NCBI GenBank assembly: GCA_963696645.1
Contig: CAVOKY010000008.1
Location: 434,001 to 498,000 of the forward strand
Length of the DNA stretch: 64,000 nt
Direction: 5' to 3'
From: JAMXLO01 sp963696645
GTDB lineage: Bacteria; Pseudomonadota; Alphaproteobacteria; Acetobacterales; Acetobacteraceae
The translations under genes and the position numbers were made by a program. Below the pieces are notes generated by a model, which saw nothing but the letters and a program-made list of their open reading frames with translations, was not told the DNA's origin and searched no databases. This document shows, one piece after another, positions 43,719 to 55,081 of this stretch. The first letter of the stretch is position 1; each line of letters opens with the position of its first letter.

Positions 43719-45563
43719 ATGGCACCGAGCGCCGTCCGACGACGATGGAGCGCGACGGTGCTCGCGCTGCTGCTGTGCTGTGCCGGCGGTTGGGCGAATG
43801 CGCGACCGGATAGGGTTGCACCGCCGGCCAGCGACTATGGGACGCGGTGGAGCAAGACCGAGAAGTGGGTGTGGGACCGGCTGAAGGCTGGCGAGATTGC
43901 CTCCCTGGACGACAGGTGCGCGGATCGGAACCTTGATCCGAGCAAGGACGACAAAGCCGAACCGCATTGGCTCGATCCGTGTCGCCAGGTTAGCGGGAAC
44001 TTCCTGCACGACGTGCTGACCGACGCGCGCTGGAAGGAGGCGATGCCGCACCAAGGGGTGCTGGTCGTCGGCGCGCATATCGTCGGTGACCTCGATCTGG
44101 AAAGCGCGGAACTGGTGCGAGAGATCTTAATTGGCAACAGTCGGATCGATGACGGCTTCACCCTGCTCCGCGTGCGAACCAAGAGCTTGATTGGGCTGTC
44201 GGGAACGTTCGTGCGCCACCAATTCGACGCCAATGCATTGAACAGCGAAAGCGACCTGTTATTGCTTGACGGCACGACGTTTGGACAGGGCGTCGACCTG
44301 CGCAGCGCGAAGGTCGCCGGACAGGTGTCCTTGATCGGTGCCGGCGTCACCGACACACTGGACGCGGATGGCCTGCAAACCGGCAACCTCCTTATGCGCT
44401 CCGACGACAAGCACCAGGCCAGCTTCCAAGACGTGCGCTTGGTCGGCGCGAAGGTCGCCGGACAGGTGACCTTGGTCGGCGCCAATGTCACCGGCACGCT
44501 GAACGCTGATGCCCTGCAAGCCGGCAACCTCTACATGTACTCCGACGCCAAGCACCAGGCCAGCTTCCAGGACGTGATCCTGCGCGGCGCGAAGGTCGCC
44601 GGGCAGGTGGCTTTGGTCGGCGCCACCGTCACCGGCACCTTCAAAGGCGACGAAATGCAGGTTGGCCAGAGCCTGTACATGCGATCCGAGGACAATGCGC
44701 ACCCTGCGTCGTTCCCTGGTGGTATCAGCCTGATCTTTGCGCGCATCGACGACGGTCTCGATCTGCGCGGCGCCGTGCTCACCGATGTCGACCTGTCGGG
44801 GGCCGCGGTGGGCGGTGAGCTTGAATTCGGTACGAGTGGCGACAGATTGACCGCTTGGATCGATATGGGCCGCAACTCAGGCAGCCTGAACCTCCAAAAC
44901 GCACACATCGGCAGTCTCGCCGACGAGAAGGAGGTTTGGCAGCTTTATTCTCACCCGCAGTGGCCGGCGTTACAACTCGATGGCCTCACAATCAGCCACC
45001 TCGGCGGCTTTGCAAGCGGCACCGCCGTGCAGATGCGCAAGCGCGGTGCGGCGTGGTGGGACGCATGGGCGCGCCTCGATACGCAGTACAGCCCGGCGCC
45101 CTATACCCAACTCGCCAACGCATTTGTCGCGATGGGCGATCGGGATGCTGCCAATGAGATCCGCTTCTTCGGCAGGGTGCGCGAGCGCGCTGCAATGAAG
45201 GGCTGGCCGTGGTTCGCCGCCATGGCCTTGGAGTACGTCGCCGGTTTCGGAATCGGTGGATATACCTTTCGCGTGCTGTACTGGATCGCCGGCTTCACGG
45301 CCGCCGGAGCCGCGTTGTTGTGGCTGATGGTACCAGCGGCTCGCATGGGACATCGCGGCCTCATCTGGTGCTTCGGCGCCAGCCTGTCGCGTCTGCTGCC
45401 GATCATCGAGATCAACAAGGAGTTCACCGACTTCTTCGACGACCCGGAGCGCATCAGGTTGAAGGGGTGGCAAATGTTCGCGTTCTCGGTGCTGGGGGCG
45501 GTGGGCTGGATTCTTGGCGGCATCCTGATCGCCGCCGTTTCCGGCCTGACCCAGAATCCATAG
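43719..45563 (+). CDS. Repeat-rich membrane-anchored protein (pentapeptide-like beta-helix), copy 2
   Basis: The 614-residue protein has a signal peptide (RRRWSATVLALLLCCAGGWA), a conserved N-terminal part (YGTRWSKTEKWVWDRLKAGE, about 35-55), a beta-helical centre of 47-residue units (LRGAKVAGQVALVGATVTG, NADALQAGNLYMYSD), a further NLDLR/GLDLRGAVLTDVDLSGA pentapeptide-like stretch, then WWDAWARLDTQYSPAPYTQL and two membrane spans (about 510-545 and 585-610). Similar proteins are often annotated as pentapeptide-repeat or membrane-associated oxidoreductase without proof. Probably anchored in the inner membrane with the repeat domain outside. Confidence 0.75.
   Translation: MAPSAVRRRWSATVLALLLCCAGGWANARPDRVAPPASDYGTRWSKTEKWVWDRLKAGEIASLDDRCADRNLDPSKDDKAEPHWLDPCRQVSGNFLHDVLTDARWKEAMPHQGVLVVGAHIVGDLDLESAELVREILIGNSRIDDGFTLLRVRTKSLIGLSGTFVRHQFDANALNSESDLLLLDGTTFGQGVDLRSAKVAGQVSLIGAGVTDTLDADGLQTGNLLMRSDDKHQASFQDVRLVGAKVAGQVTLVGANVTGTLNADALQAGNLYMYSDAKHQASFQDVILRGAKVAGQVALVGATVTGTFKGDEMQVGQSLYMRSEDNAHPASFPGGISLIFARIDDGLDLRGAVLTDVDLSGAAVGGELEFGTSGDRLTAWIDMGRNSGSLNLQNAHIGSLADEKEVWQLYSHPQWPALQLDGLTISHLGGFASGTAVQMRKRGAAWWDAWARLDTQYSPAPYTQLANAFVAMGDRDAANEIRFFGRVRERAAMKGWPWFAAMALEYVAGFGIGGYTFRVLYWIAGFTAAGAALLWLMVPAARMGHRGLIWCFGASLSRLLPIIEINKEFTDFFDDPERIRLKGWQMFAFSVLGAVGWILGGILIAAVSGLTQNP
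44307..44729 (+). repeat. Tandem 141-bp coding repeat, three units (copy 2)
   Basis: Unit starts at 44307, 44448 and 44589 are 141 bp apart and in register with the units of copy 1 (2220 bp offset at the first one). One unit fewer than copy 1 accounts exactly for the 141-bp length difference between the two genes. Confidence 0.9.
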
Positions 45564-45570
45564 TGCGGCG

Positions 45571-45654
45571 GCGGACCTCAATGCGATGGCTTACGCGACG
45601 ATCGCCCGCACGATGGGCTGCGGCGGCTTTCGCGCGGAAGATTCCTGGCCCGAG
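45571..45654 (+). pseudogene. Fossil fragment of the TPP enzyme gene
   Basis: The bases after the membrane-protein stop read ADLNAMAYATIARTMGCGGF then RAEDSWPE, closely matching ADLNEMDYAAIARTMGCGGI then RVEDPEA of the TPP enzyme (41241-41325). Nothing else of that gene remains. It implies that a TPP-type gene once also accompanied this copy of the membrane-protein gene. Confidence 0.75.
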
Positions 45655-45655
45655 A

Positions 45656-48600
45656 CTACCCGAGATCGAGCCGGACATGGTGCATGATGCCGTCATCCGC
45701 CAGCTTCACGCGCAATGGCCGATCAACGATCGTGATCCCGTCGGCCCGCGCCAACGCGATGCCATGGCTGACCCGGTCGGGGTTCTCGACCGAAATCTCA
45801 TAATGTGCGGATCGATAGCGCAGCGTCACCTCGAAGCGAGGCCAGTGCTTTGGAATGCACGGGGAGATCTCCAGGACATCACCCCTCAGGCGCAGCCCCA
45901 GAATGCTCTCAACGCCCGCGCGTTGCATCCAACCCCCTGAGCCGGTGTACCACGTCCAACCGCCCCGCCCGACATGCGGCGGAGTGGCATAGACGTCAGC
46001 CGCAACGACATACGGTTCCACCTTGTAGCGATGGGCCTCGGCGCGCGAGCGGGCGTGGTTGATGGGATTGAGCAGGGAGAACAGCGCCATCGCCTTGTCG
46101 CCCTGGCCGAGCGCTGCGAATGCCATAACGGACCAGAGTGCGGCATGGGTGTACTGGCCGCCGTTTTCGCGGATGCCGGGCGGGTAACCCTTGATGTAGC
46201 CGGGATCGAGCGGCGTCTTGTCGAACGGCGGGGTGAACAGCAGCGCCACTTGATCCCGCGGCCGGATCAGCTTTCGCTCGACCTCCTCCATGGCGCGCGC
46301 CGCGCGTTCAGGATTGCCCGCACCCGAAATCACCGCCCAGGACTGCGAGATGGAGTCGATCTGGCATTCGTCATCCGTGGTCGATCCAAGCGGCGTACCG
46401 TCATCGAACCAGGCGCGCCGATACCAGTCACCGTCCCATGCCTCATGTTCGATCGACGTCTGCAGCGCGCGAGCGTAAATTCGCCATTTTGCGGCGCGTG
46501 CCGTGTCATGGCGCGCGTCGGCCAGCGATGCAAATGCGTTGAGCGTCGCATAAAGCAGCCAACCCAGCCACACGCTTTCGCCTCGCCCAAGCTGGCCGAC
46601 ACGGTTCATGCCATCGTTCCAGTCTCCGGTGCCGATCAGCGGCAACCCGTGAAGGCCGACGTGAAGGCTGGCATCGAGGCCGCGCGCGCAATGCTCGAAC
46701 AGCGTGCCGACATCATCGGACACCGTCGGATGGAAGAACGCGTCATGCTCACCGTCCTGCAGGCGCTGTCCTTCCAGGAACGGGACGATTTCATCCAACA
46801 CGGCGGCATCACCGGATGCGCCGACATAATGCGCCACAGCATAGGCGAGCCACGCCTTGTCATCGGAAATGCGCGTGCGCACGCCTTGGCCGGAATGTGG
46901 CAACCACCAGTGCTGGACATCGCCCTCGACGAACTGCCGCGCCGCGGTGCGCAACAGGTGTTCGCGCGTCATGGCAGGGCGTGCGGCGACCAGCGCCATG
47001 CCGTCCTGCAACTGATCGCGGAAACCGTACGCACCACTCGCCTGATAGAACGCCGCCCGGCTCCAGATCCGGCAGGCCAAGGTTTGATAAAGCAGCCAGC
47101 CATTCAGCATGATATCCATCGCCCGGTCGGGCGACTTCACCTGGACGGCGCCGAGTACATCGTCCCAATGGCGGCGCACCTGCGACAGCACGGCGTCGAG
47201 ATCTGCGTGGCGGTAGCGCGTGATCAGCGCACTCGCATCCTGTGCGCTCGCGGCCTGGCCGAGAAAGAAGACGATCTCGATGTGGGTATTGGGCGGCAGC
47301 ACGATGGTTCTGCGCAATGCGCCGCAGGGATCGAGGCCCGCGCCCACGGTGTTGGAGAGCGGCGTTGCGCCGGCAAGTGCCGCCGGGATTTCCAAGCTGC
47401 CGTTGCGGCCGATGAACTCGCGCCGGTCCGCCGTCCAGTCGGTCTGCCGTCCGGCAAGATCGGCGAACGCAACACGCGATCCGAACGCGGCGTTCCATGG
47501 ATTGCGCGCGAACATCGCACCGGTGTCGGGATCGATCTCGGTCATCACGAATGGCGCGGAGGCCGATCGCGACGGACCGAGCACCCATTCGACATAGGCG
47601 GTCAGCGAGAGGTGGCGCAATCGCCGCGATGTATTGCGGAGCGTGAGACGGGATATCTTGATCGGATCGCCGAGCGGAACGTATTGCACCATTTCGGCGG
47701 CGATGCCGTATTGCGCATGCTCGAAGCAGCTATAACCCCAACCATGCCGTGCCACATAGGTGGCGGTGGTGTTGCGGATAGGCTGTGCCGTCGGGCACCA
47801 CAGGTCGCCCGTGTCGCTATCGCGTAGATAGAATACCTCGCCTGGGCGATCGCTGACGGGATCATTGGACCACGGTGTAAGCAGGTTCTCGCGGCTGTTC
47901 ATCGACCAGGTGCAGCCACCCCCTTCGGCTGCCACCTGAAAGCCGAATTCGGAATTGGCGATGACATTGATCCAGGGAGCCGGGGTCGATTGGCCGGGCC
48001 TGAGGATCGTCACGTATTCCCGCCCGCCGGCCCCGAAGCCGCCTAGACCGTTGAAGAACTCGAGGGGCGGCGGCGGCAACATGTCCGGCGCATCTGCGAG
48101 GGTCGTCGTCGGTTTGCGTTTCGGCCGCACAGCTTCCCGCGGCTCCGGCACCCGATCGAGTTGATCGGCGAGTGAGCCGCGCTGTCCGACCAGAACGACC
48201 CGCGCCACCGACACGAGCAACGCACGGCTCGCGGGCGCGATGAGATCGGCGCGCAGCACGAAGACGCCGCCCCGCCGCCGTTCCTCGCCGTTCGGTGGTC
48301 CCGACTGGCTGGTCCGCACCACCGTCTCGAGCGCAATCTGCAAATCCTGCACGTACGAGGACGCGCGCTCGTTCAGGATCACCAGATCCACCGAGATCAG
48401 CTTCATCCGCCAGTATTCGTGCGCCTGGAGCAGTTGGCGGGCGATGTCGAGATGTTCGATGTCGGCGATGCGCAGCAGCACGATCGGCAGGTCGCCGGAA
48501 ATGCCCATGGACCAAAGGTCCGGCTGGCCGGCGCCGCCGCGCCGGATGGTATCCGAGGACGGTCGCAACGCCGGTCCCGCATACAGCAAGGCACCGGCGA

Positions 48601-51600
48601 CACGCTGGAACAGGCCGGCCTCGCCGGGATCGATGCCGAGGTGGTGAAGTTGCACCTGCGCCTGGGTCCAGGCCAGCGTCGCTGCCCGCTCGAATGCCGC
48701 GCTGTCGCGATGCTTGTCGATGAGGTCGAGGTACTGCCTCGCGTGATGTGGCCACCACAGTCCAGAATGCGATGCGCACGACCGCGCCGGGTGCCACGCG
48801 TACGCGGCGGCGCAATGCGAAGATCGGATCCAGCACGGTTCCGACGGTGTTTGACAACGGCCGGCCATCTGTCACCGCGATCGCGTGGTGAATATCCTGG
48901 CCGCGGCCGAGGAACCGCGCGCGGTCGGTCTCCACCTCCGGCTTCCCTACCTCGTCGCCATCGACGATCGCGAGGTGCGCCGCCCAGATCTCCTGCTCGG
49001 ACGACGAGCGCCGCCGCCGCGTGGCCAGGATCACGCCCAGGTCGGCAAGATACTCGGTGATGACGAAAAGCTTCATGAAGGCGGGATGCGCCACATCGTC
49101 GGCCTGCGGCGCCAGCACCAACTCGGCATAGGATGTCACGTCGATCTCGCGCACCCGGCTGCCGGAATTGGTGATCGAGATGCGGCGGACTTCTGCATCG
49201 TCTTCCGCCGACACCATCACCTCCAGCGCGGTCGTCAGCGCGCCGTCGCGCCGGATGTACTCGGCGCGGTCCTCGTTGAACACGACGTCGTAAGTGCCGG
49301 GTTCGGCGCCGCTCGGTTGGAACCCAGCCGACCATACATCGCCGCTTCGGACATCCCTGAGGAAGACGTAGGAACCCCAGTCGTCGCAGGTGGCGTCTTC
49401 GCGCCATCGCGTCACGGCCATCCCGCGCCAACGGCTGTAGCCGGACCCTGCGCCGGTCAGCATCACCGCGTAGCGGCCGTTTGACAGCAGGTGGGTGGCA
49501 GGTGCCGCGGAGTGCGCAGGTACTCAGTCGCCGGCCGCCTGGCGGCGCCATCTCCCGCGCGGTCGCCAGCGACTGCGCGTCCGATGCCCAGGGAAGCACC
49601 ACGGCGACGTCGCGCGGCGTCCCCTCCTGCAGCAGCAGTTCGGTCGCCTGCACCATCGGCTCCGCATGGAACCGCGCGCGCATCGTGCCATCCAGCAACG
49701 CATCGGCGATGGCGACGATGGTCATGCCCTGGTGATGTGCCATGTAGGCGCGCACGATCGCGACGCGCGCATCGTCCGGCAGCCTGCTCGGGGTGTAGTC
49801 CAGTGCCTCGTAGAAGCCATAGCGGCCGCGCGCGCCGACGCTGGCAAGCGTTGCGAAATTACGTGCGGCCGCGGACGGATCAACCATGGTGGCAAGCGCG
49901 GTCGCGTAGGGTGCCACGACGGCATTCTCGCCCAGGCCACGCTTCAGCCCGAGACCGGGCACGCCGAAGTTCGAGTACTGATAGGTGAACTCCAGATCGC
50001 GCGTGTTGTAGGCGGACTCCGAAACTCCCCAGGGCAACCTTTGCGCAGCGCCGTATGCGATCTGGCGGCGCACGATCAGCCTGCTGGTCTGCTCGATCAG
50101 GCTTCCCGCCGGGGCACGCATGACGAGAGACGGCATGAGGTATTCGAACATCGATCCCGACCACGAGAGCAGCGCGGCGCCATGCGCTATCGGTGTCACG
50201 GCACGGCCGAGGTGGAACCAATGGCGGGCTGGGACGTCGCCCTTGGCGATTGCGATGAAACTCGCAAGCCGCGCCTCGGAGGCGAGCAGGTCGTAGCAAC
50301 TCGGGTCGAGGGTTCCCTCGGCCGCGCGGTAGCCGATCGACAGCAGCTTGCGGTCGGGATCGAGCAGAAAGCCGTAGCCCATCTGCATTGCCGTCACCCG
50401 CGCGGCTGCCTCCAGTGAGGCGAGGCGCGCGACAAGGGCACGGGCTGCGTCAGGCGATTGATCGATATCCTGCCGATGACTGGCGATCGAGCGACGCACC
50501 GCCTCGATCCAGAACAGCATATCCGCTCCGATATCGTCGCCCCGTTCGCTGGCGAACGCAGAGGCGATGTCGGCGGCGGTCGCGGCCTGCTCGGCCACGT
50601 CTGCCAGGCGTCGCGCCGCGGTGGCGTCATCGACGTCGGTCTGTTGCACACTGGCCGTGAGCCCGGCGAGCGTGGCGTCGAGTTGTTGCCAGGTCACTGT
50701 CTGGGTTCGCCGCCCGTCGCGCAGCCGATCGGCTGCCTCGCGTGCCAGATGGATCGCATCCGCGATACCTGCCAGACGCTGGGCTGACGTGGGCAGCAGG
50801 ACGGTCCACTCGCGGCAGGCATTGGCGAGCGCAATCAGGTGGCCGGCCAGGTTCCCGCTGTCGACAGTGGAGACGTACGGTGGCTCCAGTGGGCGCAGAT
50901 CGATTGTGCCGTACCAGTTATAGAAATGCCCGCGGAACCGGTCGAGACGGCCCATGGTGGCCAGCGTCGCCTCCAGCAGCTCGACGGCCTCGATGGTCCC
51001 TAGCCAAGCGAAATCACGCGCGGTCACCACCGACAGAAGATACAGGCCGAGATTGGTGGGCGAGGTCCGATGTGCCAGCGCCGGCGTCGGATCTTCCTGG
51101 AAATTGTCCGGAGGCAGCATGTTGTCGGCTGCTGTCACGAAGGTTTCGAAGAATCGCCAGGTGCGTCGTGCGATCAGCCGCAGGGCACGCGCATCGGCCT
51201 CCGACGCGGTCCGACGATCGGCGTCCTGGGGAGCGCTGCTGGTCCAGCGTGCGATGGCAGGCGAGGCGATCCACAGCAACGCCAGCGGCGCCGCAAGGGG
51301 CCACGTGCCCTGCCCCGACACGATGGCGACCACGAGCGCCAGCATACCGAACGCCACCCCGCTCGCCATCACGCGATAAAACCCGACCAGGTCGAGACGC
51401 GGGCCGATCGTGGCCTGTGCCGCGGTGACCCATTCGAGCAGATGCCGGCGGGTGATGAACAGCCGCACCAAGGTACGCGCGATGGCATCGGCCATCAGCC
51501 ACGCCTGATGCGCCATGAAGGTGATCAGCAGCAGCGATTGGGCCAATGCGAGGCGCAGGTCGCTGCCAAGTGCGCCGAGATGGCTGCGCGCCGTGACCCC

Positions 51601-54432
51601 GCCGCGACGGGGCACGATGGCCGCGGTGACCGGGATGAGCGTCGGCAGCACGATGGTCAGAAGGACGAAGCCGACCCACACCGACGCAGCGGCAAACGGC
51701 AGCGCCAGTCCAGCCAGCAGGGCGACCATACAGGCAGGCATCGACAGTGTCCGCCTGAGGTTGTCGAGCATCTTCCAGCGGCCCATCGCCGGGATGTTGT
51801 TGCGCGGCCGATCCACGCTGGTGACCGGACCGTGGCCGAGCAGCCATGGCAGCAATTGCCAGTCGCCGCGTGCCCAGCGGTAGTGGCGCATCGACGCGAC
51901 GTCGTAACGCGCAGGAAAATCCTCGACGACCTCGATATCGGACGCAAGACCGGCGCGGGCGAACACTCCCTCGAACAGATCGTGGCTGAGCAGCGTCGAG
52001 TCCGGCACGCGGTCGGCGAGCGCGGCCTCGAAGGCATCGATGTCATAGATTCCCTTGCCGGCGTAGGACCCTTCGCCGAACAGGTCCTGGTAAACGTCGG
52101 ACACGGCGGCGGCATAAGGGTCGATGCCGTTCATGCTGGAAAATACCCGCTGGAACAGCGAACCATCGCGACCTGTCGGCAAGGCTGGCGTGACCCTGGG
52201 CTGCAACACCGCGTAGCCGGTCACCACGCGGCCCTCGGTGGCGTCGAAGCACGGCCGGTTGAGCGGGTGTGCCATCTTGCCGATCAGGCGATGCACGGTG
52301 TCGCGCGGCAGCCTGGTATCAGCGTCCAGCGTGATGACGTAGCGAACACCGGTGGGCGCCTTCGGCGACTGCCCCGCGACGCTCAGAAAGCTGGTGTCGG
52401 TGGCGCCGCGCAACAGCCGGTTCAGTTCGTGCAGCTTGCCGCGCTTGCGCTCCCAACCTAGCCAGCGTGATTCGCTGGGATTCCACACCCGCCGGCGATG
52501 CAACAGCATGAAACGGTCGCCGCCGGGCGCCGGACCATAACGCCGGTTGAGCTGCGCGATTCCGGCCGTCGCAATTTGCAGCAGGGCCGCATCGCCCTCG
52601 ACATGCTCGGTCGCGGCATCCAACCAATCGGACAGCAGCACGAATTGCAGATCTCCTTCGGGGCTCGCGAGGTGGTGAACCTCCAGGCGTTCGATCTGCT
52701 GGTTGATCGCCGTCTCGGTCGTAAGCAACGTCGGCACCGCGATGATGGTGCGCAGATCCGCGGGCACGCCGCCGCGCAGCGCCAATGCGGGCAGCGGCGT
52801 TGCGCCCATGCCTCGGGTCAAGCCGCGGTTCACCAGCGCCACCGCCACGTCGATCGCGGGGATCACCCCCAGCACACCAAGCGCGCCGAGCCAGATCAGT
52901 CCGACACCCTGGAGGTGCAGGATGATCAGGGTCATCGCGAGGATGATGGAGGCGACCAGTGCTCCGGCCGCGACATAACCGCTGATGCCCAAGGCCCGGC
53001 CCAGGCGCCCGGGAAAGCTTGCAAGTGGAGGCGTGAAGCCGATCGCGGCCTCGAACGCACGGCGCCCGCCGCCGAGCAGATGATACCCCGGGTCGCCACG
53101 CCGCGCTTCCTCTACGTTGGCATGCGCGCCCGCCTTTTGGGACACCGCAAGGATGGCATCGGCGGCGATGTCGAGCTCTGTGCGGTTGGCGCCGCGCGCC
53201 AATTCCTCGATAGCGCCGCGGTAGAGATTGCGGGTCGGAAAATCCATGTCGCGAAATGCGGTGCCGGTAGCGAGCACGTCGTCCACCAGGCTGACGCGCT
53301 CGAACAGGTCAGGCCAATCGACGTCGGAGATCACGCGCATGCTGGTGATGATGTTGCGTACCGTGACGGCGCCGGAACCCTGCTTCTGGTGCTCGTCGTG
53401 GACGACGGCGTCCGCCGTCGATCCGTGCGCCGCCAGATGTTCGTCCAGCCATTTCAACGCGGGGGTGACGCGAGGGTCCTGGTCGCGCAGCCGATGCACC
53501 AACTGGACGGCGAACGCATCCGGCAGCGTGGTTCCTTCGCGCTTCGCGAGCACCACCGATGCCGGTTCGACGGCGTGTTCGCCAGCGCCCAGCAGGCGGT
53601 CGGCAAGACCGTCGGCCTCCTGCCGCGCGGCGTCGCTTCGGATGATCAGTTCGGCGAGGCGCCTGAGGTTTTCGACCAGCACGATCCGCAGCGTGATCGC
53701 GACCGCCCAGAGTTCGCCGATGGTCAGCGGCTGCACTTCCTGGTAGGCGCGCACGAAGCGGCACAGCATCTCGCTATCGAAGTGGCTGTCGGTGTGGGCA
53801 ACGAAAGCCCAGGCCAGGCCGAACACCCTCGGGTAGCCATGGAACGGACCGTCGGCCAACTTTGGCAGCTGCCGATAGTATCCGGACGGCAGAGCAGAGC
53901 GGATTTCGCGGATCTGCCGTTCGACAAGGTAATAGTTGTCGACCAGCCATTCAGCCGCCGGCGTGATGGGGCGGCCTTCATCGAGCGCTCCGGCGATCAG
54001 GCGGTAGGCGTTGAGCAGGATGGCCCCGTTGTCGGCAAGGCGGCTGGCCAACGGATGGCCCTTTTTGGCCTTTGGCGTTACCGTTTGCGCGGCAGCGAGG
54101 CTTCGCGCGTGCTCCTCAAGGCGCTCAACGCTGAACAATTCCGCGCGGATGGGTTCGCCGCCGTACCAGGGCGATTCCGACGCTCCGCGCCGAAAGACGA
54201 GGTCAGTGAATGATGCCAACTCGATCTTTCTGCGGTATGTTGAGTGGACTTTGCCCGCATGGGCTCTGGTTCCGCCGGATTTGCAGAATGTCAGCGGGCC
54301 CCGACGACCATGGGACCAGGATAGCACAATTCTGCGCCGGCCGTGTGAGCCGTACCGCGGAAATTCTGTTCGACGTCGTGGAACAGGTAGTGATGTCGAG
54401 ACTGCGATAAGGCAACCGGATTTCTCCGCCAT
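45656..54432 (-). pseudogene. ndvB: Cyclic beta-1,2-glucan synthase-like giant protein (NdvB type), two frameshifts
   Basis: Three frames join into one ~2850-codon gene. Part 1 (54432 to about 49510) has the GT84 glycosyltransferase region (VRYVITLDADTRLPRDTVHR; YRWARGDWQLLPWLLG), groups of membrane helices (about 495-560 and 860-1010) and the glycoamylase-like domain (FNWYGT-like HFYNWYGTIDLRPLEP; LSWSGSMFEYLMPSLVM; YMAHHQGMTIVAIADALLD). Part 2 (about 49500-48730) starts HLLSNGRYAVMLTGAGSGYS. Part 3 (48730-45656) has the GH94 phosphorylase-like domain with IGTGDWNDGMNRVG (catalytic Asp). Shifts lie near 49510 and at 48730, where one extra C separates REAV from LDLIDKHRD. The true start is unclear; homology begins near SESPWYGGEPIRAELF. 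It would make or remodel periplasmic glucans. Either a decayed gene or assembly errors. Confidence 0.8.
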
Positions 54433-54699
54433 TGCTCACCGAATCGAATGACTCGCGCAGCATTGTCACGTTAACTGCGGCCTCAGGAGTTGGAGCATAT
54501 GTTGGCTCGCTTGCGCGCATCATGTCGCGTGTTCGATGCGGGTCTCCTGATATCAGACATCAAATGCCTCGAATTTGATCGCACGATTTGCAGCGGCCGC
54601 CGGCCGATGCCAGCGCAGGTAAGACAGGCAATGGGCGAATGTGTGACCGGAGAGTAAGCCTTGGGCCTGGCCAGGCAATTCGAACCGTTGCGTCGGCCG

Positions 54700-54835
54700 T
54701 TCGCGGCGCCGTGTCGGTCGAGGCGTTCAGCCAGAAGCATCTCAACAATTCGCAGGCTGTGGCCGAACGCACGACACGGCCAGACAACTGGCCGATGATC
54801 TCGACAGGGAAGCGATGGCGGCAGTGAAATTCGCC
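54700..54835 (-). pseudogene. Possible relic of an IS6-family transposase N-terminus
   Basis: Read leftwards, FHCRHRFPVEIIG is followed, after one frame change, by VVWPCRAFGHSLRIVEMLLAERLD in overlapping pieces, resembling the HRFPxEII...VWLYxRFxLSxRxVEEMLAERG opening of IS6/IS26-type transposases. No catalytic part or inverted repeats are visible. It lies in an otherwise empty 640-bp gap (54433-55081). The match is by eye and may be chance. Confidence 0.35.
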
Positions 54836-55081
54836 TGTGGCAGCTTTATAACCTGACAGCCGGCCGCCGGCAACCTCGCTGGCAGACGCTGTCACGGTGA
54901 CGATGCCGACTGAAGCGGCATCATTTCAAATACAGTGCCCGAAGAGAACTGCAGCACGTGTGGGACGACGAACTCCGAGGCCCTGTGATCGGCGTGCTTC
55001 GCGCCTGACCGTATGGCTTGACGGTGCACCGATCCAATGCGTGGATCAGCGTCTACCGACGGGTCCAAATGGAGGAAAGCG

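Noticed and set aside
42087..44729. Regular repeats as a CRISPR array
   Set aside because: The 141-bp units are fully coding, diverged and without spacers; they encode a beta-helical protein.
51070..52461. 463-codon plus-strand frame inside the glucan synthase region
   Set aside because: Shadow of the glycosyltransferase frame; no recognisable content.
54433..55081. Possible tRNA in the 640-bp gap
   Set aside because: A GAATTCGAACCGTTGC-like stretch recalls a T-arm but no acceptor stem or anticodon arm can be paired around it.
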